Of a stretch of DNA of 64,000 bases, positions 11,640-21,940 are shown piece after piece. Position 1 is the first letter of the stretch; each line of letters starts with the position of its first letter. Source of the DNA: Epiperipatus broadwayi (Eukaryota; Onychophora; Udeonychophora; Euonychophora; Peripatidae); contig JAQFVV010012394.1 in assembly GCA_028023455.1 (NCBI GenBank), forward strand, positions 26,237,053 through 26,301,052, in the 5' to 3' direction. The translations under genes and the position numbers were made by a program. The notes under the pieces were generated by a model. The model did no database searches, was not told the origin of the DNA, and saw only the letters and a list, made by a program, of their open reading frames with translations.

Positions 11640-12365
11640 AAATGCTATGTGTAAGTGAATTATTGTATGGTTGTGAAAAAAGAATAATGAGTAATAAAAA
11701 TTAGGAATAGATTGGAGACCTTTGAGATGTGAATGCAGAGAAACATTGAAAAAATTAATTAGATGAAATGCTATGTGTGAGTGAATTATTGTAGATCTTT
11801 GAGATGTGCATGCATTGAAAAATTTAATTAGATGAAATGCTATGTGTGAGTGAATTATTGTATGGTTGTGAAACATGGACATTGGGTAAAAAAACTAGGA
11901 ACAGATTGGAGGCTGTTGAGATGTAAATGCAGAGAAACAGAGAGAAAATTAATTAGATGAAATACTATGTGTGAGTGAATTATTTTATGGTTGTGAAACG
12001 TGGACAATGGAGTAAAAAAAAAAACTAGGAACAGGTTGGAGGCTCTTGAGATATGAATGCAGAAAAGCATAAAGAAAATTAATTAGATAAATAAAATGAC
12101 AAATGGGGAAGTTTTAGAAAGAGTGAATGAAAAAAGACTGTTTAAGGAAATTAAAAATAGAAAGAGAAACTGAACTGGATATATACAAAGAAGAAAGAAA
12201 AATCCAATCAAGGATGTTTTGGATAGAATGATGAAAGGCAACAACAATAAAAAAAGGATAGAAAAGATTGACTTTGATGGATGACATAAAAAATTGGAAG
12301 AGATTTGTAGAATGGAAGAACTGGGCAATAAACACAATACAATGGAGAAATGGATGAATTAGGTA
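11640..12365 (+). pseudogene. LINE ORF2 C-terminal remnant (YGCETW family) with internal tandem duplications
   Basis: In changing frames the plus strand encodes LLYGCETWTLGKK-like and RNRLEAVEM segments, then ERVNEKRLFKEIKN-, RKRNWIGYI- and MDDIKNWKRF-like segments, ending near MEKWMN. This is the region after the reverse transcriptase palm in RTE-like LINEs. The piece containing ctatgtgtgagtgaattatt recurs four times (starts about 11643, 11771, 11840, 11968; spacings about 128, 69 and 128), so the conserved block was duplicated in place. Several minus-strand frames here are shadows. Confidence 0.75.
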
Positions 12366-12369
12366 TGTG

Positions 12370-12770
12370 ATAGGGAAGAGCACTATTGATTGATTGCTTA
12401 CATCTCTATACAGCCAAGTTTTTGCTAAAGAAAGTCATTGCCATTAAGATCAGAGGCATGATTTATTATTTTAATGATTAAGTATAAAGGAGAATAAAAT
12501 ATTTTATAAAGCAATTAACAAATTAATCCAATGGCATTATTATAGAGATTCTCAATGTGGATGAAATCGCTCCCTTGGGATCTAAAATTAAATTTTGGGA
12601 TCAAAAAATCTCTGGATTACAATCAGGGATTCTTCAAAACTGCTTAAGTAAAGAGAGTAAATAGAAAGTATTTTCTTGAATAAAATTACATGGAGGTAAT
12701 TATGAAAAAAATTGTCTAAAAATCCTTTAAGCAAGATAATAATTTAAAAAAACCTTGAGATACTCTGCTT
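12370..12770. other. No gene recognised
   Basis: AT-rich spacer. Near 12570-12615 a short internal repeat of the form gggatct/gggatca is visible. Confidence 0.45.
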
Positions 12771-12774
12771 TAGA

Positions 12775-12865
12775 GTACCAGGGTTCATAAGAAGTTTGAA
12801 TACTGCTGGAATCGATTAGAGGATCTTATGCTCAAGACCACTACACTAAAGTATGCAGAGTTTTA
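12775..12865 (+). repeat. Diverged solo copy of family C
   Basis: The tract gttcataagaagtttgaat followed by tcttatgctcaagaccactacac aligns with the family C unit and with the copy at 1.54 kb. Ends are not clear. Confidence 0.5.
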
Positions 12866-13001
12866 AAACAATTTGCTTGTAGTTAGTTTAAGTAAAAGAA
12901 AATTATTTATTTTAGAAGTATAGTTATTCTATAATCATTTTTTATAAAGTAAATATATTCCTATGTGATGCATAAATAATAGAGTAGATGACCCATTTGT
13001 T

Positions 13002-13002
<1 letters not shown>

Positions 13003-13085
<83 letters not shown>
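13003..13085 (+). repeat. Compound microsatellite (TA)n(GA)n
   Basis: About 52 bases of TA dinucleotides run directly into about 30 bases of GA dinucleotides. Both parts are nearly uninterrupted. Confidence 0.97.
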
Positions 13086-13089
<4 letters not shown>

Positions 13090-13770
13090 TACATTATAAT
13101 ATTAGTCAATGTATGAGCATTTATAGAAATGTTGTATATTTAAATAAATAAAGCCAAAAAAGAGTATTTGTTGATTAGCCGCCACATGCCACTTGATGTC
13201 ACTGATTCCATGCAAAAGCACAGAAATAAGCCATTTATGCAGCCTATAGAGCAGTTCTGTTCATATTAGCTGTTAAGCAGGCCTAGATGGCATTGCACAC
13301 AAATATTACAACCCGCTTTTGTGCTTCATGGTACTATGCAAATAGCGCACATTTCATAGATCGCTATGGTATGATGTGAGAGTATATAGAATTCAAGTGG
13401 CCACAACTCTTTTCATGTGCATTTGAAGTAATGATTTTTCACACAACCTGATATAGTTTTAGATAGTAATAATTGTAAGCCCATCGCTGACTTCCATATA
13501 CATCTTTTTAATGTGAAACGAATTGCAAAAGTGTACATCCCAGCACCATTTTACAGAATTCACACGAAAAAGGAATTTTGTGCAAGAACAGCTATAAGAC
13601 TATTAAAATGGATGTGTTTTGTCATTGTTTTTAAAAGCATAAGCTTGGTTTTATCAGACAGTAATTTTAAAATGGAATTCTTACATTTGATTAAATAATG
13701 TTGTTTCATAAAAAATTTTAAAATAAGTTTTCAAAATGTCATCGCAAAATGTTTCTAATATATATATTTT
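13090..13770. other. No gene recognised; less AT-rich segment
   Basis: Base composition is more balanced here than in neighbouring DNA. A 61-residue frame (13513-13698, starting MKRIAKVYIPAPF) has no motif I recognise. The start near 13180 (ccacatgccacttgatg) resembles the ends of the inverted-repeat elements at 53.8 and 37.9 kb, so this may be a relic of that group. Confidence 0.4.
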
Positions 13771-13772
13771 TT

Positions 13773-13980
13773 GTTTGATCAGAGTAGCACATGTTTTGGA
13801 CGATCCTTCAGATTGTCAAAATAATCGGTCCCCCTCCCTGAACATTCCAGCACTGCACGCTGCCATGTATAATGTAATTTAAAAATTTTAAAATGTTTGA
13901 TCAGAGTAGTGCAATTTTTGGCTGATTGGATCCCCCCCTGTACGTTCCAGCACTACGCGCTGTCATGTATAATGTAATTT
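13773..13980 (+). repeat. Two-copy tandem repeat of about 121 bp
   Basis: Both copies start gtttgatcagagtag and end with ccatgtataatgtaattt or a close variant, with a relatively G+C-rich core (ccagcactgcacgctg / ccagcactacgcgctg). Function unknown; may be part of an unrecognised transposon. Confidence 0.8.
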
Positions 13981-13984
13981 TAAA

Positions 13985-14325
13985 ATGTAATTTAGAAACT
14001 AATGTTTTTCCAAAAAAAAGTAAATGCACTTTTTTAAAAAAAAAAATGTTTTAAAGAAAAATAAATATAAATCCCTATAAAAAAAACAGGTGAAAGAGTT
14101 ATATTTATTTGTTTTTGAATAAATAATAACAGAATTGCAAATCATCCCAGTATTGTTATACCTATTGGTTTTTGACTAGCTGCATGCAGTGGCTAGTCGA
14201 CTAGAACCAAAAAAAGTTTTAGGAAAAGATAATTAAAGAGTAGTAATAAATATTTTTAAAAAACCTGACTGAATCATTATGACATAATTATGAGAAGAAA
14301 AAGATATAGAATACAAAATAAAAAA
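13985..14325. other. No gene recognised
   Basis: AT-rich spacer with an A/T homopolymer cluster near 14030-14045. Confidence 0.5.
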
Positions 14326-14432
14326 AACCATAAGGGATTCCATCCTTATTGTTAAAAGGAGGTTGCCTTGACAACAGTTAGAAATTGTTGATTATTATTG
14401 ATATTTGAATTGTCTAAGTGTTGACTGGTTTT
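14326..14432 (+). mobile_element. Family D fragment (right arm)
   Basis: It matches the right arm of the hairpin at 8.55 kb, including the gattccatccttattgtta tract, aaaaggaggttgccttgacaa and the terminal attgtctaagtgttg. The left arm is absent, and a SINE in the opposite orientation abuts it. Confidence 0.75.
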
Positions 14433-14435
14433 TTT

Positions 14436-14502
14436 TTCCATATGTCATAAAATCGGCCGGGACGCGAACCCACACCCGTCTGCAACCAACTACTTGCTTG
14501 CA
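14436..14502 (-). mobile_element. tRNA-derived SINE, 5'-truncated copy
   Basis: Reverse complement matches the better copy at 17.9 kb from the ttgcaagcaagtagttgg tract through the Pol III B box (gggttcgcgtccc) and ggccgat to a catatg boundary followed by an A tail (T run on the plus strand). The A box is lost to truncation. Confidence 0.7.
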
Positions 14503-14509
14503 AAATAAA

Positions 14510-14920
14510 ATAGAGTTATTCATAAAGAATTGTCATTATTAGCTGCTTTTAAATGAGTTTGGCTCTTCTAATGGGGGAAAAAAGAGAGAAAAAGTTTATG
14601 TAATGACTATATAAAATTTAAGAATCCACAAATATGTCCACATATATCACATACTTACCCCAAATTCTATTTGCTATTTTATAATGTTACTCTTTTAAAT
14701 ACTTCAAAAGCAAATTTTATTTGAAAAAATATATTAATACTTTGCATAATTGCAGCATTTTATTTTCTATCCTAGTTACATTCTCTTTAAAAAATCATTG
14801 GAAGAATCTGGATAATGCAAACAGGATTGCTTTCCCATAAAAATCATGATCAAGTATGAAATACAATGAGCAAAGTAATTTCTACTGATCAATATGAAAT
14901 ATGAAATAAAGAGTGTATGT
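14510..14920. other. No gene recognised
   Basis: AT-rich spacer between a SINE and a LINE remnant. Confidence 0.5.
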
Positions 14921-14924
14921 TTCA

Positions 14925-15710
14925 ATATATTTTGAATTCAATAAATCATCATCATCCTTTTCAACCAGTATCAATCCACTGGAAGAGGGAAACAGCTCCA
15001 AATATAATTCAATTTCTCCAATCCATAGTTTCTCTTCTCTATATTACATTAACAAACTCTTTTTCCAATCTTTTAGAATCCAGTTCAATATTTCAGTTGC
15101 CCATATATTATCATCTCTTCTAATAATAAATGTAGCCCCGAACCATTTCAATCTTCTAATTTTTTCAAGGGTCTCAGTGATAACTATTTTTTAAATTTCT
15201 AATTCATATATTTCATTGTCAAACTGATTATGTTACTTATAACAATACATTTTTCCAATGCTTTGGTTGAATGTTCTAAAGTCTATGAATTGTTATTCTG
15301 TTTAGTGTTCATATCTCAAATCCATAAGAAAAATCAGTAAAACATTTCTAGTAAAAAGTCTTCATTCAAACACATCGACATATTTCCATTTCAAATTAAA
15401 TTATTTCTACCAAAAGCACTCCATCCAAGTTCAATTCTATAATTAATTTCAGTTAATCATGTTTCCATCCATATTAACAATCTGGCTAAGGTATTTGTAG
15501 GTGTACAGATTCTACTCCAAGATTATCATTTTTTTCTTTTCTTTTAAGAAAATCCATTGAACATTACTTTAGTCTTTTTAGTATACATCCTTAGACCTAT
15601 TTTTTTACTTTTGTTTGATAACTCTTGCAACATTTCTTAAAACTCTGAAGCATTATTTGCAAACACTACAACATAATCCGAAAAATCTATGACTTAAATA
15701 ATCTCAAAAG
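14925..15710 (-). pseudogene. RTE-like LINE reverse transcriptase and C-terminal domain, decayed
   Basis: Minus-strand translation with frameshifts starts at a degraded catalytic box (FIDYVVVFANNASEF, where an intact element would have FADD), followed by LQELSNKSKKIGLRM and TKKTKVMFNGF, then a YLG-type segment, EINYRIELGWSAFGR and a short terminal region near the CAT-rich 3' tail. The order of these blocks is that of RTE-like ORF2. The loss of the catalytic Asp pair and many stops make it inactive. Plus-strand frames of 93 and 68 residues here are shadows. Confidence 0.8.
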
Positions 15711-15813
15711 TAAACTCACCATATAATAGTGCCACCAAGTGCAAGCCTTAGTAATCAATGGATGCAAGAAGGTTTGTGCATAAAATTCCTATCTAATGCC
15801 TACTTATCCAATA

Positions 15814-15854
15814 TCCCCAAACTGGTTTCTAGCTTAGGCTTTCATCAGTGAGGA
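15814..15854 (-). ncRNA. Hammerhead ribozyme-like motif, left arm
   Basis: Read 5' to 3' on the minus strand: UCCUCA (stem I), CUGAUGA, a stem II hairpin closed by AGC/GCU, GAAAC, a two-base loop, cleavage triplet GUU, then UGGGGA, which pairs with UCCUCA over six positions including one G-U. All invariant core bases are present. Weak points are an A-A mismatch at the base of stem II and a two-pair stem III. Minimal stem III hammerheads are known to work as dimers. Activity is inferred, not shown. Confidence 0.7.
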
Positions 15855-16248
15855 TCCTTGGATTAGAGAGCACTACATCTAGATCACAGATCTAATGCAA
15901 CCCTCCAGCCATCACCTTTTATCTATTTAGTTAACTAAAAAGCTAAGAGCCCAAGATGAAAACACAATAATGATTTCAATCCAAGTTCATTCGTTTGTAT
16001 AGTCATATAGATCTTAACTCAATTCAGCATCTATACATTTTTGGTACAACCAAAGACACCAAAATGTATAGATCCTGAACTGATTTCAGACCATATGACT
16101 TTACCAATAAATAAGCTTGGATTGAAAACCATTATTGTGTTTTAATTTTGGATTCATAACATTATAGTTAACTAAATAGATAAAATGTGGATGCTGGAGG
16201 ATTACATTAGATTCTAAGATCTAGATACAGTGCTCTCAGATGCAAGAC

Positions 16249-16290
16249 TCCTCACTGATGAAGGCTACAAGTTAGAAACTAATCTGGAAG
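16249..16290 (+). ncRNA. Hammerhead ribozyme-like motif, right arm
   Basis: Layout on the plus strand: UCCUCA, CUGAUGA, stem II of GGCU/AGUU with loop ACA, GAAAC, UA, triplet AUC, then UGGAAG. The NUH rule is met, but stem I is weakened by mismatches and stem II relies on G-U pairs. It is the opposite-strand partner of the left-arm motif. Confidence 0.6.
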
Positions 16291-16402
16291 ATATTGGAGG
16301 AGTAGACACTAGATGGGGAATTTAATCTTCTTGCATCCATTGATTACTAAGGCTTGCACTTGGTGGCACTACTATATGGAAAGTTTGCTACTGAGGTGTA
16401 GA

Positions 16403-17334
16403 TTATTTAGAAAAAGTACAAAGAGAAGTAGGATGATACGCACTAGATGCAAATGTGTGGATGACAAAGAAGGAAATTCAAAGAGAAGTGGGATGGTCAC
16501 GTTTTTATATGAGAAATGAAAAAAGCAAAATGAAAATGTTCAGTAGATTGCAATTTATGGATAATAAGAGAATAGCCAAAAAAGTACTCAATTGGGTTAT
16601 AAGTAAACGACAGACACTAAGATGGGTGACAAAGGTAATAAGGTATGAAGATGTGAATAAAGAATTTATGTCAGTATACTTATACAAAAGATGGGAAGAT
16701 TGTGTTAAGAGAACTGTTGAATGTTATAGTGGCAAGGAATGGGATAAAAGAATAGGTACATTAATAAAAAATAGGGAGTTGGAGAGATAGAGAATTAGTA
16801 TGGAGAGTAAAAAGAGTTTAAATATATATAGAAGTAAACAGAATATTGAGTGCTAGTTAATTTATGATAATAGCAAGGAAAGTAGTTTACTGTTTAAGGC
16901 TTGAACAGGATCTTTAGCAATAAGGGAATATATACATAAATAGAAAAATATGGATTAGTCTGCAAGTTATGTAAAGAGGGCATAGAAAATATTAGGCATT
17001 TCTTTAATTGAATGTAAATGCCTGCAAACAGAAAGGGTACAAATAATGAAGTTGTGGGAGAATAAATATAAACAAAGTAATTATACAGAAAGTGGGTTTT
17101 TGTTTTTTATGCTATGTTTGGAGAAAGATAAGGGGGATTTAGATATAAAGGTCATAGAATTGGCAAAGACCATGTTGTGGAAATGGGACAGAGCAGGATA
17201 GTGAAGAATATGGGAAAAGCTTAGGGTGGAGAAAGGAAAGGGAAGGTAGCTAACAGGTTTCTCTGGGCATTGTGGCTGAAGGATTCTTGACTCCAAAAAA
17301 GGAAAAGCCATAGTGCATCACATCACATTACTAT
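16403..17334 (+). pseudogene. LINE ORF C-terminal region with CxxC zinc-binding end (family L3)
   Basis: A frame of 111 residues (16455-16790) reads EIQREVGWSRFYMRNEKSK, then RLQFMDNKRIAKKVLNW, then YLYKRWEDCVKRTVECYSG. After stops it continues through a degraded segment homologous to CKLCKEGIKNI and ECKCLQTERVQIMKLW-type sequence, the Cys-His cluster near the C-terminus of many non-LTR retrotransposons. The 3' part (taacaggtttctctgggca, then gtgcatcacatcacat) is shared with copies at 28.5 and 50.9 kb. Clade not assigned. It is 5'-truncated and inserted into the family B element. Confidence 0.75.
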
Positions 17335-17385
17335 TAATAATTGTGCAAACATATGAAATGGTGATCACATTATATTTTGATGGTT
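17335..17385. mobile_element. Detached terminus of the split family B element
   Basis: The sequence ttgtgcaaacatatgaaatg followed by gtgatcac matches the outer end of B copies at 27.3, 35.7 and 62.6 kb, and continues the element interrupted at 16402. Confidence 0.6.
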
Positions 17386-17389
17386 AAAT

Positions 17390-17865
17390 AATCTCCATTC
17401 CCATTTCAATCTACAAAATACTTCTCCTAACACTGCAGTAAAAAGTTTTGAAGTTATGGAATAAATATAAAAAGGAAAGATATTGGTGCTATAAATTCAA
17501 ATAGTCTGCTGAATTGTCGCACAGTTGATTGACTCTCACAAATACTGTGTTTATATAGAAGTTTGGCTATAAAGTAATAAGTTATGCATCCATGCTCAAA
17601 ACAGTAGCCTCTAATATACTACTCATAATTAAGAATCTGAATACAAAAAAAAAAAGTTCATATTCATGAGTATTTATTTATAAGCACAGATTATTAGATG
17701 AATCATAGAGCAATATGCTTCAAAATTAAAATGAACTGAATTAAAAAGTAGATCTTATTCAATCATATTCACAAGAAAACTTAATATTCACCGAATTTTA
17801 ATAGATGTTCAACACTAACTGGATAGGACATGTAAAATGATTGAGCTATAATGATTGTTTTCATG
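17390..17865. other. No gene recognised
   Basis: AT-rich spacer with nothing specific. Confidence 0.5.
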
Positions 17866-17868
17866 GAA

Positions 17869-18016
17869 AGATATGGGGGGGGGGGGTCAAGCGTTGTTAG
17901 CTGAGAGGTCAGCGCAGCCACCTTACAAGCAAGCAGTTGTTTGTAGACGGTTGTTGTGGGTTCGCCTCCCGGCCGATGCTATTACATATGAAAAAAAAAA
18001 GATATGGTGGGGGGGG
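17869..18016 (+). mobile_element. tRNA-derived SINE with A tail and target-site duplication
   Basis: The body (about 17887-17990) carries a Pol III A box at 17897-17908 (TTAGCTGAGAGG) and a B box at 17959-17969 (GGTTCGCCTCC), about 50 bases apart as in tRNA genes. It ends in catatg plus a ten-A tail. The flanks agatatgg plus a long G run (17869-17886) and agatatggtgggggggg (18000-18016) form an imperfect target duplication, so this is a retroposed copy, not a tRNA gene. It lacks a long 3' body and so is very short. A partner copy lies at 14.4 kb on the minus strand. Confidence 0.8.
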
Positions 18017-18019
18017 ATA

Positions 18020-20580
18020 GAATACAATGGGGAACTACAAATTGAGTACTGAAGTCTGTTTGCTGCAGAAAAAGTTAAATCACAAAATATCAAGTAAGAG
18101 AATAATGGATTAGCATGTTATATATGTGGAAATATTTGTGCTTTATATATATATATGCATATATTTGTAGTTCACATATTAGTTTGCATAGTTATATCAA
18201 AATTCATCTCTAGTGTAGTATTATTGTTATTTTTGTATTTTATTTTACTATATATCTTTCTTTTTTCTTTTGAAGTTGAAATAGTCACACTTAGTTGTGA
18301 CTAGTTACCAATATTGATCACTGTTATCACAGAATCAATTTAACTATCATTATTATATTAGTGAATATTAATTAAATCCTAACAATATGTACTATAATTT
18401 TGAATTACGTCTGTAATTTTTTTCGCGCTAAGAAACCCTAATATTTATATTAATGTGTCAATGCTCTACGTTAATAATTTTATGCTTACTGGTCTCTTTT
18501 GTTGATTTTAATCAATTTCGATCATGTCATTGTTACATATGCAAAGTTTAGACATATAATGTAAATAAAGGATACTCAAATATTTATTTTCTTTCTTTCT
18601 CATTACAATATATATATATAACTTATGCCAAGTATATAAATTTTACCATCTCTCAAGTTAGCAACGTTTGATGAAAAGATCGATTAAGCAGACACAATGG
18701 GGGGGGGGGAGCGCTTTACTTAAATTATCTCCAAATGTTCAAACTTTCATATTGAATTGAACATTGCAATTGAGTTTAAATAGAAATTACGTCACCATGT
18801 TTACAGAGGTTTCCACACTGCTGATAATATCAGTTATGTCCAGCTGACATTGATTGATTTTTTTTTCCATCAAACATTGCCATTTGAAAAGTCATAAATT
18901 TTGTATAAATGACAGAAAGTGAATTAATATTATTCAAAGTTGTTACAAATTTAGGTAATGTTTAATTCATTAATTATTTTTATATATGATGATAACAGAT
19001 GAACATTTTACAATATATGCATGACAATTTGCAGTTATATATTTGATTAGAGCATTAATAACCACAAACCAATTATAGAACACTCATTTTATATGAACAT
19101 AGAATGTGTATAATAACATAAAAGATTCCATAGTAAAGCAGCAGTTAATATGTGTTAAGAAAGCATTAAAATAAAAATATGTAAGTAAATAGCAGGGCAA
19201 AAGCTATTCCTAGAAGCACTTCTGTTCACATATAGCATGGAACATTCCATCAAAAAAAAAAAAAATTCTGCTAAGATTGGATATTTAAATAAGCCTCGTT
19301 ATCAAGGCAGATCAAAAATATGTAGCCTCCCATATTCCCTGAATTTGGTTTCAAGTTTTCCATTTCTGAAACCATGGAAAATAGCAACCCTTACAAATTG
19401 CATGTTTCATTTATAAAATGCTCATATCACCAAAAATAATTAAAAAGTAAATAAATATACGACTGGATGAATATATGCTACCAAGACAAAGAAATGATCG
19501 GATGAGAAATAATTCTTGATAGTGGTTGCTTAAGTCTACTCTTTTATTAAATTTATGAGTTCATCTTTATGAATTTTTAATCTTTTTTCAATGGATAGAT
19601 AGTCCAAAAAAATTGGGGATAAAAGTGGGATATTACGGTAAAAAAAAAAAAGTTATCCTTTTGCTTTATAAATATGTAGATCATTGGATCAAGTTTGTAG
19701 TAAGTTGGCCAAAAAATGGTTTCTTCTATAAGTAAGTATATCTAAAATTAATCAACCGAATCAATCGGTACTTTTTAGCTATAGTAATATATTTATTTTT
19801 AATAAATGGAGTAAAAATTATTACTTATCAATCAGACGAAGTAGGTTGATTTATTTTTCCCAAGATCAAAAATTAGACATACCCCAACAAATTATTTTCA
19901 ATGCATTTAGTGTTTACAAAAGGAGACACTCATCCCCCCCAACAGCATGCTGATTATAACTCCCCAAGGGAGAACGTTTATAGATTTATTTTGAAAACAT
20001 AGTTATTGTGAGATAAAGAACTCATCAAAGTATTTAGAAAGTTTAGCAAATAATTATTTTAAGTAAAAATAATGCATTTTAATTACTATAGGTTTGACCA
20101 TAAGCCAGGAAAAAGACTGCTGAACAAACAAAACTATCAGTTTGCATTTGAAAATAATAAAATGCATATAATAAGTACCTATAGAAAGTGATTATTATTT
20201 TATTCCATTTTACTTTGCGCTTGCTATAAGAATTCTATTTTAAGCTTTTCTTAGTTTTCCGCTTCCAAACCTCAATTGCCATTATGTTAAAAATCATTAT
20301 TAATGTGATAAAATTATTAAACTTCTTAAATGCCTTCAACTGTACGGATAGAGGGTCGAAGTCTCACTTTCAAGTACAATAGATTAGGTAAAATATCAGT
20401 TCTTTATATAGCTAACTTAGATGCAATAATTATTTCCCTATGTTGAAATACTCTATTTTTTAACTTGTTAAAAACAGCAATAGAATACTGGAGTCCATCA
20501 ATTTTTAAAAATATAATGGCAAGATTATAAAACCAATCAATGTATTCTTCTAATTGTAAGATATGATATTGTAGCCCCTA
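18020..20580. other. Gene-free AT-rich stretch
   Basis: No open frame, RNA gene or named repeat recognised. Holds a G11 tract at 18699-18709 and several A/T homopolymers. Confidence 0.5.
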
Positions 20581-20584
20581 TTGT

Positions 20585-20890
20585 GAAATCATATCTTCTT
20601 TTGATTGGGCGTGGAATAAACAAAGCAAGACTTCTTAAAAAGGTATTTTATAGCGAACTTGAGAATGTTTTTTGTGGGACTATGTTATAAAGATTATTTC
20701 AAAGACATTCTAAAGAAGTGCAATATCAATTGTATCCCTTGCGACAATATGACATAGAATAGAATGTATTGGAGACCTACCATTAGACATGGTGTTGAAG
20801 TATTTCAGAAAGAAACATTTTCTGCGGAAGAAATTAAGACAGCATTGTAAAATATCAAGTAGATAGAAAAATGGACCAGCATGTTCTATA
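20585..20890 (+). pseudogene. LINE C-terminal remnant (YKD-type family G)
   Basis: Plus-strand translation: INKARLLKKVFYSELENV, then MLYKDYFKDILKKCNIN, then NRMYWRPTIRHGVEVFQKE and TFSAEEIK. The blocks match the standard ending R-LPK-x-LYGEL, YKD-x-LK, DR-x2-WR in animal LINEs. One in-frame stop and local loss of the W-x2-LA segment show decay. A 62-residue minus-strand frame is its shadow. Confidence 0.8.
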
Positions 20891-20984
20891 TGGTTCACAG
20901 ATTGGTTTGATAGTCACCACAACTTTCGCTAGCTCCTTTCTCTTTTTCTTCTCGGAGTTAGAATGACCTAATCATATACAAACT

Positions 20985-21752
20985 GTTGTGTTTTTTAATC
21001 ACCATCATCATCAACATTATTCCAAAAAATCTGAAATAATAATTTGTCCTTATTATATTGAAGATCATAATATAAAATTCGTTGATATTCAAAAAGACCT
21101 TGGTATTATTTTTACAAGCACTGGATAATTTCATCATCATATTGAAAATGTAAATAAAGCTTTTAAAATTATGGGTAGACTATTTACTAGTTCTACAAAA
21201 TATAAATTATTTCTCTCTTTGTTTTGCCTATTTTAGAATAAGGATCTGTTGCTTGGAACAAATGAGATATTATAAAAATTCAGTTGGTTTATGATAAGTT
21301 TTCCAAGTATGTTAAGCTAAATGACCATTATCTATATCCATTGGAAGAAAAATGAGATATCTTAAAATTTTATATAACTTTGTCAATCAGAAAATTATAT
21401 TAACTAACGAAATTTCAAATATTACTATTAATAATTGTTTACATAAAACACAAGTACTTTTTCTTTATTTTATATTAAGATTTGTCATCTCTAACACATT
21501 AAAATTTTCACCTTTGTTTCGTTTGCCTAATACCTATAATCATGATTTTACTAATGAAAATATTTTTACTTTAGATTTTAAAAAAATTGTTCTCATTACA
21601 TTAAGAATTTGTCATTTATACTCGTTTATGTATATTATTGTATATTTGTTATAGTGCAATTCTGTAATTGGCTTAATGCTGTAATTTTGTATGATAAATA
21701 AATTGAATTGAAATATCATCATCATCATCATCATCATTATTATTATTATTAT
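20985..21752 (+). pseudogene. Jockey/CR1-like LINE, C-terminal domain and 3' end with CAT/TAT tail
   Basis: In successive frames the plus strand reads NIKFVDIQKDLGIIFTSTG, HHIENVNKAFKIMGRL, a degraded segment, then an open 100-residue frame beginning MRYLKILYNFV that contains SPLFRLPNTYNHDFTNENI and a LDFKK segment. This is the post-palm region of Jockey-like or CR1-like ORF2 (QKDLG, H-I-x2-V-x2-KA, RR-x2-YL-type and NS-x-L-R-x3-YN-type blocks). The end (tgtatgataaataaattgaattga) runs into (ATC)n and (TTA)n simple repeats at about 21715-21752. Dead through frameshifts. Confidence 0.8.
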
Positions 21753-21940
21753 AAAGTAAATCTTTCTGAACGATCAGATCTTTAAAAAATGTTATGTGAA
21801 AGTATATATTAAGATTCATAATAGTTCTAGTAGTATAGTGAAAAATCTGATCAAATCTCCAAAAGATGGTCTTTGAAACATTATCCTAATGTATATTGTA
21901 GGACTCATCATTGTTTTAATAGCAGTATAAAAAATAATTA

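Larger units (their letters stand above)
15712..16402. mobile_element. Family B palindromic element with hammerhead-like motifs in both arms
   Basis: Two arms of about 330 bp face each other. The left arm begins near agtgccaccaagtgcaagcc and the right arm ends with its complement, ggcttgcacttggtggcac. Inner parts are also inverted (aatgatttcaatccaag against cttggattgaaaaccatt). Each arm carries one hammerhead-like motif, on opposite strands. The right outer end is interrupted by a LINE: after ctactgaggtgta the B sequence resumes at about 17335 (ttgtgcaaacatatgaaatg), matching termini at 27.3 and 35.7 kb. No long open frame is present, so it is non-autonomous. Confidence 0.8.

Noticed and set aside
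13513-13698. A small protein-coding gene of 61 residues
   Set aside because: No recognisable domain or homologous neighbour; the length is within chance expectation for this composition.
17887-17990. A functional tRNA gene
   Set aside because: A/B boxes are present, but the acceptor and anticodon arms do not form a clear cloverleaf. An A tail, target duplication and a truncated second copy point to a SINE.
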